Shown: positions 9,688-18,571, counted from the stretch's first letter. The stretch: 64,000 nt of DNA from a bacterium (GCA_009772925.1 WOUQ01000008.1:62001-126000), one strand, 5' to 3'. A program made the numbers and translations. The notes: a model not told the origin generated them from the letters alone.

Positions 9688-11277
9688 TCAGCCGATGGGC
9701 GTGTCCAGCCCCTGGCTCGCCTGACCCAGGGCGGCGCGGATGCGTGCCAGCGTGGCGTTGGCGTCGGCTTCCAGAGCAAGGACGTGGGGAGCCTCGTCGG
9801 CGGTGAAGGGTTCCCGCGCGGCGAGCTGCGACTCCAACACATCGAGGCCGGCCTCGGAGGCGTCCGCCCCCGCCGCCGCGCGCCGGGCGACGCGCTGACG
9901 GAGGACCTCGGGCGGGGCGTCGGCGGCGGCGAGGAACCAGGGCAGCTTGAGCTCCACCGCCAGCCCGGCGAAGGGCTGGCGCCAGTCGCGGCGGATGAAG
10001 GTGGCGTCGACGATGACGGGGAAGCCTGCGCGCAGCAGGGCGCCGGAGAGTTCCAACAGGCGCGCCAGGGTGCGCGCGCCGGCCTCGGCGCCATAGATGC
10101 CGCCGGGTACGCTGTCGCTGCGCGCCAGGGTGGAGAGGCCGTAGAGGCGTTTGCGTTCGACGTCGGAACGCAGGCGGATGGCGCCCAGTTCTTCCAGCAG
10201 GCGCTGCGAGTGCCAGGTCTTGCCGGAGCCGGACACACCATGCATGAGCACCAGCACGGTGCTATGAGGGGTGGCCAGGCGTTCGGCCAGGTCCAGGTAA
10301 GCGAAACACTCGGCGAAATCGGCGCCACCCTCGCCGGCATGCTGGCTGGCGAGGATGGCCGCCACCTTGGCCCGCACCATGGCCCGGTAGACCAGGTAAT
10401 AGGGCAGGGCGGCGAGGCCGGCGTAGTCGCCGGTATGTTCGAGGTAGCGGTTGAGGCAGCGCCAGGCCAGGGCCTCCCGCCCGCGGTGGAGGAGGTCCAT
10501 GACCAGGAAGGCGATCTCGTTGACGACGTCGATGTGGCGCAGGCCGGGATTGAACTCGATGGCGTCGAAGATGAGGGGGTGGCCGTCCACCCAGGCGATG
10601 TTGCCCAGATGCAGGTCGCCGTGGCACTCGCGCACGCAGCCGCCGGCCTTGCGCGCGGCGAAATGCGCGCGCAGCCGGCCGCCCTCGGTCAGGCTCCAGG
10701 CGTGCAGACGGTCGACTTGGCCGGCGCGCTCGGCGTCGGCGGCGAGCGGCAGGAGGGCGCGCAACTGCGCGAAATTGGCCGTCACCGGCAGCATGACCGC
10801 GTCGGCCGAGCCGTGCGGGTCTGCTGCGGGCGTCACCTCGGCCGCGTCATGGAAGGCGGCGACGCGGTCGGCGATGGCGTCGATCTGTGCGGCGGAGATC
10901 GCGACTTCGCGGTCCAGGGTGGCCTCGGCGGGGAAGGCGCGCATCTTGACCGCCCATTCCAGTACCGGGCCGTCGCCGTCGATGCGCGGCGCGTCCGCGT
11001 CGCCGGTGATGGCCACGACCTCGAGGTAGATGTCCGCGGCGAGCCGGCGGTTGAGGCGGATTTCCTCGCGGCAACAGGCCAGCCGCTTGTCGAGGGTGGA
11101 GAAGTCGAGGAAGCCCAGATCGAGGGGTTTCTTCAGCTTGTAGGCATAGTCCCCGGCCAGGATGACCCAGGAGATGTGGGTCTCGATCAGGCGCGGCGCG
11201 GGCGCCGGGTGGAGGTAGGCTTGCGGACGCAGCAGGCCGGCGATGAGCGGGGGCGGGGACTGCGGGGCCGGCCTCAC
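9688..11277 (-). CDS. Fusion of an APH-like kinase domain and a P-loop kinase domain
   Basis: A 529-residue two-domain protein. Residues about 20-330 resemble the aminoglycoside phosphotransferase/choline kinase fold, with the Brenner-like ECHGDLHLGNI and the metal-binding DAIEFN. Residues about 340-520 form a P-loop domain with Walker A GVSGSGKT. Proteins of this fused type are widespread in proteobacteria and the substrate is unknown; antibiotic resistance should not be inferred from the name. The GTG start at 11277 shares bases with the TGA of fbpC (GTGA overlap), implying translational coupling to the iron-transport ATPase. Confidence 0.85.
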   Translation of the reverse strand: MRPAPQSPPPLIAGLLRPQAYLHPAPAPRLIETHISWVILAGDYAYKLKKPLDLGFLDFSTLDKRLACCREEIRLNRRLAADIYLEVVAITGDADAPRIDGDGPVLEWAVKMRAFPAEATLDREVAISAAQIDAIADRVAAFHDAAEVTPAADPHGSADAVMLPVTANFAQLRALLPLAADAERAGQVDRLHAWSLTEGGRLRAHFAARKAGGCVRECHGDLHLGNIAWVDGHPLIFDAIEFNPGLRHIDVVNEIAFLVMDLLHRGREALAWRCLNRYLEHTGDYAGLAALPYYLVYRAMVRAKVAAILASQHAGEGGADFAECFAYLDLAERLATPHSTVLVLMHGVSGSGKTWHSQRLLEELGAIRLRSDVERKRLYGLSTLARSDSVPGGIYGAEAGARTLARLLELSGALLRAGFPVIVDATFIRRDWRQPFAGLAVELKLPWFLAAADAPPEVLRQRVARRAAAGADASEAGLDVLESQLAAREPFTADEAPHVLALEADANATLARIRAALGQASQGLDTPIG

Positions 11278-12344
11278 TTGCGGAACGCGACCACGTGGTC
11301 GACGCCCAGGCGGATGCCGATGCGCTCGCCGATGGCGTGATTGTGGTGCGAATCGACCTGCGCCAGTACCCGCTGTCCGCCGGGCAGGCGCAGGGTGTAG
11401 AGGAAATCGGCACCGCGGAAGGCCTTGCGCTCCACTTCCGCGAGCAGCAGGCTGGAATCGTCGTGGATGATGTCGTCCGGGCGGATCAACACTTCCACCT
11501 GGCAGCCCAGTTCACACCGCGAGCAGCCGCCGTCGTCGTCGCAGTCGCTGGGGATGTAGCCGTCCAGCACGCCCAGCTCGATCTCCACCTGGCGGTTGTT
11601 GATCACTTCACCCGGCAGCAGCACGCCCTGGCCGACGAAATCCGCGACGAAGCGGTTGACCGGCTGGTGATACAGGTTGTAGGGCGAGTCCCACTGCTGG
11701 ATGCGGCCCTGGTGCATGACGCCGATGACATCGGCCATGGCGAAGGCCTCGTGCTGGTCGTGCGTCACCAGCAGGGCGGTGATGCCTTCCTGCTTGAGGA
11801 TTTCGCGCACCTCCAGGGCGAGTTTTTCGCGCAGTTCGACGTCCAGATTGGAGAAGGGTTCGTCCAGCAGCAGCAGACGCGGACCCGGCGCCAGCGCGCG
11901 GGCCAGGGCGACGCGTTGCTGCTGGCCGCCCGAGAGCTCGTGCGGATAGGCCTCGGCGCGGCCGGCCAGGCCGACGGTGCGCAGCATGGCATCGACCCGC
12001 GCGGCGCGCGCCTGGGCATCCAGATGCCGCAGGCCGAAGGCGACGTTGCGGGCGATGGAAAGGTGCGGAAACAGGGCGTAATCCTGGAACACCATGCCGA
12101 TGCGGCGCGCCTCAGGCGGCAGCGCCCAGCCGGGCGCGCTGACGCGCTCGCCGGCCAGGCGGATGTCGCCGGCGCGCGGCGCGTCGAAGCCGGCGATGAG
12201 GCGCAGCACGGTGGTCTTGCCGCAGCCGGAGGGGCCCAGCAGACAGCCGATCTGGCCTTCCTCCAGGCTGAAGGAGACGCCGTCGAGCACGGGTTTGTCG
12301 GTAAAACGGTGACCCAGATCGGCCACTTCCAGGATGGAAGACAT
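11274..12344 (-). CDS. fbpC: Ferric iron ABC transporter, ATP-binding protein
   Basis: Energises ferric iron import with the permease encoded divergently (12431-14050) and the binding protein at 16133-17161. The 356 residues include Walker A GPSGCGKTT (38-46), Q-loop FQDYALFP, signature LSGGQQQRVALARAL (137-151), Walker B LLLLDEPF (157-164) and H-loop THDQHEA, followed by a C-terminal regulatory TOBE-type domain. That domain holds an unusual cluster Cys268, Cys274, Cys277, Cys281 next to an acidic run. I chose the ATG at 12344; the frame continues to a TTG at 12365 inside the Fur-like site. Iron as substrate is inferred from family and context. Confidence 0.9.
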   Translation of the reverse strand: MSSILEVADLGHRFTDKPVLDGVSFSLEEGQIGCLLGPSGCGKTTVLRLIAGFDAPRAGDIRLAGERVSAPGWALPPEARRIGMVFQDYALFPHLSIARNVAFGLRHLDAQARAARVDAMLRTVGLAGRAEAYPHELSGGQQQRVALARALAPGPRLLLLDEPFSNLDVELREKLALEVREILKQEGITALLVTHDQHEAFAMADVIGVMHQGRIQQWDSPYNLYHQPVNRFVADFVGQGVLLPGEVINNRQVEIELGVLDGYIPSDCDDDGGCSRCELGCQVEVLIRPDDIIHDDSSLLLAEVERKAFRGADFLYTLRLPGGQRVLAQVDSHHNHAIGERIGIRLGVDHVVAFRK

Positions 12345-12361
12345 GATTCCAGCGTAGGGTT

Positions 12362-12384
12362 CCAAATGAGAGTCATTATAATGA
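12362..12384. promoter_or_regulatory. Candidate Fur box between fbpC and fbpB
   Basis: Bases 12362-12380 match 13 of 19 positions of the Fur consensus GATAATGATAATCATTATC, and TCATTATAATGA at 12373-12384 is a perfect 12-base palindrome. The site lies in the 86-base divergent gap between fbpC and fbpB, where it could control both promoters in response to iron. Confidence 0.55.
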
Positions 12385-12430
12385 ACGGCTGAATCCGATG
12401 TCCGCCTCCGCTTATCTTTCCTGAATCCCG

Positions 12431-14050
12431 ATGAAATCCCGCTTCAGCGTCCTGCCCCTGGTGGCCGTTGTGCTGGCCGTGCTGGTGTCGCTGCCGGTGG
12501 CCAGCGTCATCGTCAACGTCTTCCAGCCGGATCGCGAGGGGGTGTGGGCGCATCTGGCCGAGACGGTGCTCGGCGAGTACGTCTTCAACAGTCTCGCCCT
12601 GGCCGCCGGCGCGGGCCTCGGCGCGGCCCTGCTCGGCACCGGCGCGGCCTGGATCGTCGCCATGTACCGCTTCCCGGGACGCCGCGTGCTGGAATGGGCG
12701 CTGCTCTTGCCGCTGGCCATGCCGACCTACGTCATCGCCTATGCCTACACCGATTTCCTGCAGTTCTCCGGGCCGCTGCAATCGGCGCTGCGCGAGGCCT
12801 TCGGCTGGTCCCGCGACGATTACTGGTTTCCCGAGGTGCGCTCGCTGCAGGGCGCCATCGTCACCTTCAGCCTGGTGTTCTACCCCTATGTCTATGTGCT
12901 GGCGCGCACCGCTTTTCTGGAGCGTTCTGGCGTCCTTATGGAGGCCGCCCGCGTGCTCGGCCACGGCCCGCGCGCCGCCTTCCTGCGCGTCGCCCTGCCG
13001 CTGGCGCGGCCTGCGGTGGCGGGCGGCGTCGCCCTGGTGGTGATGGAAAGCCTGGCGGAGTTCGGCGCGGTGTCCTATTTCGGCGTGCCCACCTTTACCA
13101 CCGGCATCTATCGGGCCTGGTATGCGTTCGGCGACCCGGTGGCGGCCTCGCAACTGGCCGCCAGCCTGCTTGGCGTGGTGGCCCTGGCGCTGATGCTGGA
13201 GAAGGCCAGCCGCGGCCGCGCCCGTTTCGACGACGCCGGCGGCCGACCCTCGCAGCGTCCGCGCCTGCTGGGCGGCCGCGCCCTGCTGGCCCTGGCTGCC
13301 TGCGCGCTACCGCTACTGGGCGGCTTCCTGCTGCCCGCCGGCCTGCTGCTGTCCATGGCCCTGAGCGAGGGCGACGCGCAGTTCGGCGTCAAATATCTGG
13401 ATCTGGCGGCCAACAGCCTGAGCCTGGCGGTCAGCGCCAGCCTGCTCGCGATCGTCGTCGCCCTGCTGCTGGCCTATGCCGGGCGCGCCAAGCCTGGACG
13501 CTTGATGGCCGCCGTCAAGCGCGTCGCCTCGCTGGGCTACGCGGTGCCCGGCACCGTCATCGCCGTCGGCGCCCTCATTCCCCTTACCGCCCTGGACCAT
13601 GCTCTCATCGCCTGGGCGCGCGAGCACTGGGGCATGAACCTGGGCCTGGTCATCACCGGCAGCGCCCTGGCCCTGGTGTTCGCCTATCTCGCCCGCTTTC
13701 TGGCGGTGGCGCTGAACGCCGTCGAATCCAGCCTGGCGCGCATCCGCCCCAGCCTGGACGAGGCGGCGCGCAGCCTGGGCGCAGGCCGCGCCGGGTTGCT
13801 GGCGCGGGTGCACGTGCCGCTGTTGAGCGGCGGGCTGATCTCCGGCCTGCTGCTGGTTTTCGTCGACGTGATGAAGGAACTGCCGGCGACCATCGTCCTG
13901 CGCCCGTTCAATTTCGAGACCCTGGCCACCCAGGTCTACATCCTCGCCGCCGACGAACGCCTCGCCGAGGCGGCCACGCCCTCCCTCATCATCGTCGCCG
14001 TCGGCCTCATTCCCGTGGTCATGCTGTCGCGCACCATGCGGCGTCCTTAG
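12431..14050 (+). CDS. fbpB: Ferric iron ABC transporter, permease
   Basis: An inner-membrane permease of 539 residues with about twelve hydrophobic segments in two homologous halves, as in FbpB/SfuB-type proteins. Each half carries an EAA-like loop: EAARVLGHGPRAAFLRVALP at about residues 175-195 and DEAARSLGAGRAGLLARVHVP at about 440-460. It pairs with FbpC. The ATG at 12431 directly precedes a short basic stretch and the first membrane helix. The upstream gap holds the Fur-like site shared with fbpC. Confidence 0.9.
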   Translation: MKSRFSVLPLVAVVLAVLVSLPVASVIVNVFQPDREGVWAHLAETVLGEYVFNSLALAAGAGLGAALLGTGAAWIVAMYRFPGRRVLEWALLLPLAMPTYVIAYAYTDFLQFSGPLQSALREAFGWSRDDYWFPEVRSLQGAIVTFSLVFYPYVYVLARTAFLERSGVLMEAARVLGHGPRAAFLRVALPLARPAVAGGVALVVMESLAEFGAVSYFGVPTFTTGIYRAWYAFGDPVAASQLAASLLGVVALALMLEKASRGRARFDDAGGRPSQRPRLLGGRALLALAACALPLLGGFLLPAGLLLSMALSEGDAQFGVKYLDLAANSLSLAVSASLLAIVVALLLAYAGRAKPGRLMAAVKRVASLGYAVPGTVIAVGALIPLTALDHALIAWAREHWGMNLGLVITGSALALVFAYLARFLAVALNAVESSLARIRPSLDEAARSLGAGRAGLLARVHVPLLSGGLISGLLLVFVDVMKELPATIVLRPFNFETLATQVYILAADERLAEAATPSLIIVAVGLIPVVMLSRTMRRP

Positions 14051-14235
14051 CGGCCTCTGAGCCTTCACCGGACCCCGCGCCACACGGCCCGCGGATAAAC
14101 CTGTACAAAACACTCGGGTATTAAGTAGCATGCGCTGCATCGGCGCGCGTCCGGCTTTCCGGAGAGGAGAACGGGGGGCTGCGCAGGCCCGAAGGCTTGA
14201 CGCTTCGCTTTCATGAACCGGAAAGGAGTCCCGCG

Positions 14236-16101
14236 ATGTTGGACCAAGACCATCGGACCTCTGTGTCCAGGAGTGCCTCGCTGCGTCTGTTCATCCTGCT
14301 CTTCACACCGGTGGCGCTGCTGATCCTCGGCGGTGCCTGGTATGTCGGCAAGGAACGCATCGAAGAGGAGGTCGCCCTCATCCGCACCAGCGAAATCGCC
14401 AACGTGGTGATGGGCGTGCGGCGCCTGGATGACGAACTGCGCGCACCGCTCAACCAGTTGCGCCTGCTCGCGGGCGAGGACGCGGTGCGCCGCGCCGTCG
14501 AGGCGGAAGGCGCGCGCGAGTTGCGCGAGCTGGAGTCGAGCTTCGCCCGGCTCATCGCCTACACCGGCCACTACGACAAGGTCCGCTGGATCGACGAGCA
14601 GGGGCGCGAACGGGCGCGCGTCAACAACGTCGCCGGCCAGGCGCAGGTCGTGGGGCCGGAATATCTGCAGCGGGTGGCGGACACGCATTACTTCAAGGCG
14701 GGCATGCAACTGCCTGCGGGGCAGGTCCATGTTTCGCCGCTCGACCTCAATGTCGAGCACGGCAAGCTGGAGACCCCGCGCCGGCCGGTGTTGCGCCTGA
14801 TCACCCCGTTGCACGGCGCGGACGGCGCGGCGCGCGGCATCCTGGTGCTCAACGTGGCCGGTCAGACCCTGCTGGACGCCTTCACCGACAGCCTGGAGGA
14901 GATCCGTGACCACGCCATGCTGGTGAACGAGGACGGCTACTGGCTGAAGCACCCCAACTCCGCCCTGGAATGGGGCTTCCTGTTCAATCGGCAGGACACT
15001 TTGGGCAAGCACCACCCCGAGGCCTGGCAGGCCATCCGCGCCATCCCCTCCGGCCAGGAGGAACTCGCCGATGGCTTGTGGACCTGGAGCACCGTGTATC
15101 CGCTGAAGCTGGAGGATGCGCAGGCGGCCTCCGCCCCGCCCACCTGGCTGGTGGTCAGCCATCTGTCCCGGCAACATCTCGAAGCACTGCGCCAGGCGGC
15201 GTGGCGCAGTGTGGGGGTGTACATGTTCGTCCTCCTGGTCGTCTACGCGGCCATCGCCGTCTGGCTGACCCGAGCCGTGTCCGAACGAACGCGGGCCATG
15301 GCAGCCGCTGCTCAGGCCCAGGCCGAGGCCGAGGCGGCGCAGCGCGTGAGCCAGGCCAAGGAACGCTTCCGCCTGGTGGTGGAGGCGAATATCAATGGCC
15401 TGCTGGTGGTGGACAGAGAGGGCCGTATCGTCCTCGTCAATCCGGCCCTGGCGGCGATGTTCGGCTATGCCAGGGAGGAACTCGTCGGCCAGCCGCTGGA
15501 CATGCTGCTGCCGGAAGCCGGCCGCAGCTTCCATGCCGGCTACTTCGCCGCCTACCTGCGTGATCCCGAGGCGCGTCCCATGGGCATGGGGCGCGAACTG
15601 TACGGCCGGCGCAAGGATGGCAGCCTGTTCCCCATCGAGATCAGTCTCAGCCCGTTCCACGAGAACGGCGAGTTGTTCGTCGATGCCTTTGTCGCCGACA
15701 TCTCCGAGCGCAGACGCAGCGAGCTCTTGCACCGGCGCATCGAGGCGCGTCTGCAACTGATGATGCAGACCAATCCCAACGGTCTGCTGGTGGTTGATGA
15801 TCAAGGCGCCATTGAAATGGCCAATCCGGCCCTGGAGCGCATGTTCGGCTATGCGCCGGGGGAACTCCTGAACCAGTCCCTGGAACGCCTCCTACCGGTC
15901 GATCTGCGGCAGCGCCACGTCCAATTGCGCGATGGCTACATGCGGCAGCCCTCGATCCGCGCCATGGGCGACGGCATGGTTCTGCACGGCCTGCGCAAGG
16001 ATGGCAACACCATCCCGATACGGGTGAGTCTGGCGAGCTTCGTCGAGGAGGGAAGAACCTACGCCCAGGCCACCGTGATCGACGCCAGCGGCCGGGGCTG
16101 A
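14236..16101 (+). CDS. Membrane receptor with periplasmic sensor and two PAS domains, no output domain
   Basis: A 621-residue signal receptor. The ATG at 14236 follows AAAGGAG (14222-14228). One transmembrane segment at about 17-39, a large periplasmic region (about 40-325) resembling a double-Cache sensor, and a second segment at about 328-352 lead through an Ala/Gln/Glu-rich helix to two tandem PAS domains (about 378-505 and 508-620). Both PAS domains carry NGLLVVD, NPAL and the MFGYA turn, and differ from each other enough not to be a recent duplication. The stop follows the second PAS with no kinase, GGDEF, EAL or MCP domain; the next gene is on the other strand, so a frameshifted output domain is not seen. 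It sits between fbpB and fbpA. Confidence 0.82.
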   Translation: MLDQDHRTSVSRSASLRLFILLFTPVALLILGGAWYVGKERIEEEVALIRTSEIANVVMGVRRLDDELRAPLNQLRLLAGEDAVRRAVEAEGARELRELESSFARLIAYTGHYDKVRWIDEQGRERARVNNVAGQAQVVGPEYLQRVADTHYFKAGMQLPAGQVHVSPLDLNVEHGKLETPRRPVLRLITPLHGADGAARGILVLNVAGQTLLDAFTDSLEEIRDHAMLVNEDGYWLKHPNSALEWGFLFNRQDTLGKHHPEAWQAIRAIPSGQEELADGLWTWSTVYPLKLEDAQAASAPPTWLVVSHLSRQHLEALRQAAWRSVGVYMFVLLVVYAAIAVWLTRAVSERTRAMAAAAQAQAEAEAAQRVSQAKERFRLVVEANINGLLVVDREGRIVLVNPALAAMFGYAREELVGQPLDMLLPEAGRSFHAGYFAAYLRDPEARPMGMGRELYGRRKDGSLFPIEISLSPFHENGELFVDAFVADISERRRSELLHRRIEARLQLMMQTNPNGLLVVDDQGAIEMANPALERMFGYAPGELLNQSLERLLPVDLRQRHVQLRDGYMRQPSIRAMGDGMVLHGLRKDGNTIPIRVSLASFVEEGRTYAQATVIDASGRG

Positions 16102-16132
16102 GCAGGGGAGGGGCGTTGCCCCCCCCGCGCGC

Positions 16133-17161
16133 TTACTTCCAGCCGGCGCGGTCGATGAAACGCTGCGCCTTGGGGGTGTACTGCGCCAGCACGCCGGCCG
16201 GCAACTGGTCCACCTTGAACTTGCCGAGGGCGTCCAGCTGCTTGTTGTCCAGCTTGGCGGAGGCCACCACCGGCCATTCGTTGTTGCCGTTGGCGAAATA
16301 GGCCTGGGCTTCGTCCGAGGCCAGGTATTCCAGGAACTTCACGGCGGCCGCCTTGTTGGGCGCGTTTTTCAGCATGCCGCCGCCGGAGATGTTGACGTGG
16401 GTGCCCTTGCCCTTCTGATCCGGGAAGACGATGCCCACTTTCTTCACCACTTCCTGGTCGGCCGGCTTGTCCGAGGCCATCAGGCGGGCGTAGTAATAGT
16501 GGTTGCTGATCGCCACGTCGCATTCGCCGGCGGCGACGGCGCGGATCTGGTCGGTATCGCCACCCTTGGGTGCCCGCGCCAGGTTGGCGACGATGCCGCG
16601 CGCCCAGTCGAGCGCGTTCTCGTCGCCGGTGTTGTAGATCATCGAGGCCATCAGCGTGCGGTTGTAGACGTGTCCGCCGCTGCGCACGCAGAGCTTGCCT
16701 TTCAGCTTCGGGCTGGCGAGGTCGGCATAGTTCTGCACGTCATTGGCATTGATCTTGTCCTTGTTGAAGACGATGACGCGCGCCCGGTAGGAGAAGCCGA
16801 ACCAGCGGTTGTCCTCGCCGCGGAACTGCTTGGGGATGCGTTGCTCGATGGCCTTTGAGCGCACCGGCGCGAAGAGGCCAGCGTCATCGGCCGCCTGCAG
16901 GTTGGCGGCGTCGACGGTGATGAACACGTCGGCGGGGCTGGCCGCGCCTTCGCGGCGGATGCGCTGGATCAGTTCGTCTTCCTTGCCGTCGATGCGGTTG
17001 ATGCGGATGCCGGTGGCCTTGGTGAAGTTGGCGTACATGACTTCGTCGGACTGGTAATGCCGCGACGAATACAGGTTGAGCACGCTTTCCTGGGCGAGGG
17101 CGGTTTGCGCCGTGCTGATCAGCACGGCGCCGGCGAGGGCAAACAGTGAGCTACGGTTCAT
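16133..17161 (-). CDS. fbpA: Ferric iron ABC transporter, periplasmic binding protein
   Basis: Binds ferric iron in the periplasm and delivers it to FbpBC. The 342-residue precursor has a signal peptide with cleavage likely at ALA-QE (after residue 23), the N-terminal LNLYSSRHY motif of the FbpA/FutA family, and Tyr222-Tyr224 in SNHYYYARL, the tyrosines expected to bind the metal. It is separated from fbpB by the PAS receptor gene and is transcribed in the opposite direction. The ATG at 17161 begins the signal peptide; the open frame upstream has no coding character. A weaker Fur-like site lies 55 bases upstream. Confidence 0.93.
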   Translation of the reverse strand: MNRSSLFALAGAVLISTAQTALAQESVLNLYSSRHYQSDEVMYANFTKATGIRINRIDGKEDELIQRIRREGAASPADVFITVDAANLQAADDAGLFAPVRSKAIEQRIPKQFRGEDNRWFGFSYRARVIVFNKDKINANDVQNYADLASPKLKGKLCVRSGGHVYNRTLMASMIYNTGDENALDWARGIVANLARAPKGGDTDQIRAVAAGECDVAISNHYYYARLMASDKPADQEVVKKVGIVFPDQKGKGTHVNISGGGMLKNAPNKAAAVKFLEYLASDEAQAYFANGNNEWPVVASAKLDNKQLDALGKFKVDQLPAGVLAQYTPKAQRFIDRAGWK

Positions 17162-17215
17162 GACGGGTTCCTGAGTAGTTGAACAGGCCGCGAGCGGCGC
17201 CCCGCCATGATAAAC

Positions 17216-17234
17216 ACAAATAGGAATGGTTATC
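17216..17234 (-). promoter_or_regulatory. Weak Fur-like site upstream of fbpA
   Basis: Bases 17216-17234 match 11 of 19 positions of the Fur consensus and end in GTTATC, within an AT-rich patch (17205-17262) in the 149-base gap upstream of fbpA. The patch contrasts with the GC-rich surroundings and is the likely promoter region. Confidence 0.35.
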
Positions 17235-17310
17235 AACATATATGCGAACAATTCTCAGGTGATGCGCCCGCGGTGCGGCGCGTGGTCGTCTACAACAGGC
17301 GGGGAGGCGC

Positions 17311-17973
17311 TCAGTCGCCGGCGAGGCGGAAACGCATGAGGGTGTTGAGGCGGCCTTCGAACCAGGCGTCGTAGCCGATCTCGGATGCGCCGATATCGAC
17401 GTTGAAGCCGGGTTGCGAGGCTGGTGTGACGTCCAGGAAGCGCAAGCCGGGGTGTTCAATGCGCACTCGCATGCTGACCCGCATAGGGTAGAAGCCGTCG
17501 AGGAACTGGCGCATGTAGGGGCCGTTGGCCAGGCTGTAACCCCCCGCGCCGTCGTCTTGCAGCGCCAGGGTCTCGCCACGGATGCAGATCAGCGCGTCGC
17601 GCGCGATCTGTTCCATCTGCACCGTGTTTTCGTGCACCCAGGCCCTGCCGATGTTCTCGCTTTGGACGATATTGAGGGCGCGAATGCGATCGGGCCGATA
17701 GACAATCTGCAGGCTGGCCACCGCGTCCAGGTGGTGATGGCATTGTTCCAGGCCGACCCAGCCACTGCTCAGGCTGTCGCGCGTGATGACAATCTTGTTC
17801 TGGTGGTGGTGCACCGGTCTGGCCGGCGGGGTGGCGAGAAAGCGCAGGGCCCCCTCGTTGACGTCGGCGACACTCTTGAAGAAGAGTTCCTCTTCCGTGG
17901 GGGTTGCCCAGGCGGTCGCGGCCGCGAGGAACAGCAGAACCGTGAAAGCGAGCTTATTCGACCGGTAGCACAC
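17311..17973 (-). CDS. Periplasmic protein of unknown function
   Basis: I do not recognise this 220-residue protein. It begins with a signal peptide (cleavage likely after ATAWA near residue 23). A His-rich VHHHQNK stretch and an EQCHHHLD stretch follow, and the rest looks like mixed alpha/beta with no catalytic motif I know. The two Cys residues (in QCHHH and ICIRGE) could form a disulfide. The GTG start at 17973 lies inside the end of the NlpC/P60 gene (20-base overlap) with no ribosome-binding site, so translation is probably coupled. The overlap suggests work alongside the peptidase in the cell envelope; this is inference. Confidence 0.72.
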   Translation of the reverse strand: MCYRSNKLAFTVLLFLAAATAWATPTEEELFFKSVADVNEGALRFLATPPARPVHHHQNKIVITRDSLSSGWVGLEQCHHHLDAVASLQIVYRPDRIRALNIVQSENIGRAWVHENTVQMEQIARDALICIRGETLALQDDGAGGYSLANGPYMRQFLDGFYPMRVSMRVRIEHPGLRFLDVTPASQPGFNVDIGASEIGYDAWFEGRLNTLMRFRLAGD

Positions 17974-18457
17974 GGCGCGCGCCGTTGAAGCGGGAAGCCC
18001 AGTACTTCTGGTCCATGCGCGAGACGGTCACGGCCTTGTGGCGGGTGCTGCTGGCGTGCACGAATTCGCCGTTGCCCTTGTAGATGCCGACATGTGAATT
18101 GGGCTGGCGCCGGGTGTTGAAGAAAACCAGATCGCCCGGCTTGAGATCGGATTTCGCCACCGACTCACCCAGGCTGCTCATGTCGCGCGCGCTGCGCGGC
18201 AGGGTCAGGTCGGCGGTTTCCTTGTACACGTGCTTGACGAAACCGCTGCAATCCATGCCCTGATCGGGATTGCTGCCGCCGAACTTGTAGGGTGTGCCCA
18301 GCATGCTGAGGGCCTTGAGGATGGGCCGGGCGGTGGCCTTGATGTCCTCGACCAGGCCAGGCTCGGACTCGGTCTCCGTCGCGCCGGCGCTAGGCAGGAC
18401 GATCAGCGCCACCAGCAGGAGGCCAAGCGTGGACAAACGTTTCGGCAGGGAAGACAT
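17954..18457 (-). CDS. NlpC/P60 family cell-wall endopeptidase
   Basis: Predicted periplasmic cysteine peptidase that cuts within peptidoglycan stem peptides. The 167-residue precursor has a signal peptide (cleavage near GATE, residue 26) and a single NlpC/P60 domain: catalytic Cys70 in MDCSGFV, His122 in SHVGIY and His134 in FVHASS. LPRSARDM and LKPGDLVFF are typical of the Spr/MepS-like branch. No lipobox is seen, so it is soluble rather than lipid-anchored. The downstream unknown periplasmic gene overlaps its 3' end. The 114-base gap to the divergent gene at 18572 contains both promoters. Confidence 0.9.
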   Translation of the reverse strand: MSSLPKRLSTLGLLLVALIVLPSAGATETESEPGLVEDIKATARPILKALSMLGTPYKFGGSNPDQGMDCSGFVKHVYKETADLTLPRSARDMSSLGESVAKSDLKPGDLVFFNTRRQPNSHVGIYKGNGEFVHASSTRHKAVTVSRMDQKYWASRFNGARRVLPVE

Positions 18458-18571
18458 TCGCGGCTTGTCGAAAAATTTGACACAAAAAGTGCGGCGATTA
18501 AGCCATCAAACCGGGAAGCTTGTCTACTATGGTAGTGTGACTGTTAACAACCAACATGAAGGAGATATTCC

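Noticed and set aside
9688-11277. Aminoglycoside resistance gene
   Set aside because: The APH-like fold is shared by many kinases; fusion to a P-loop kinase domain and the chromosomal context do not suggest antibiotic resistance.
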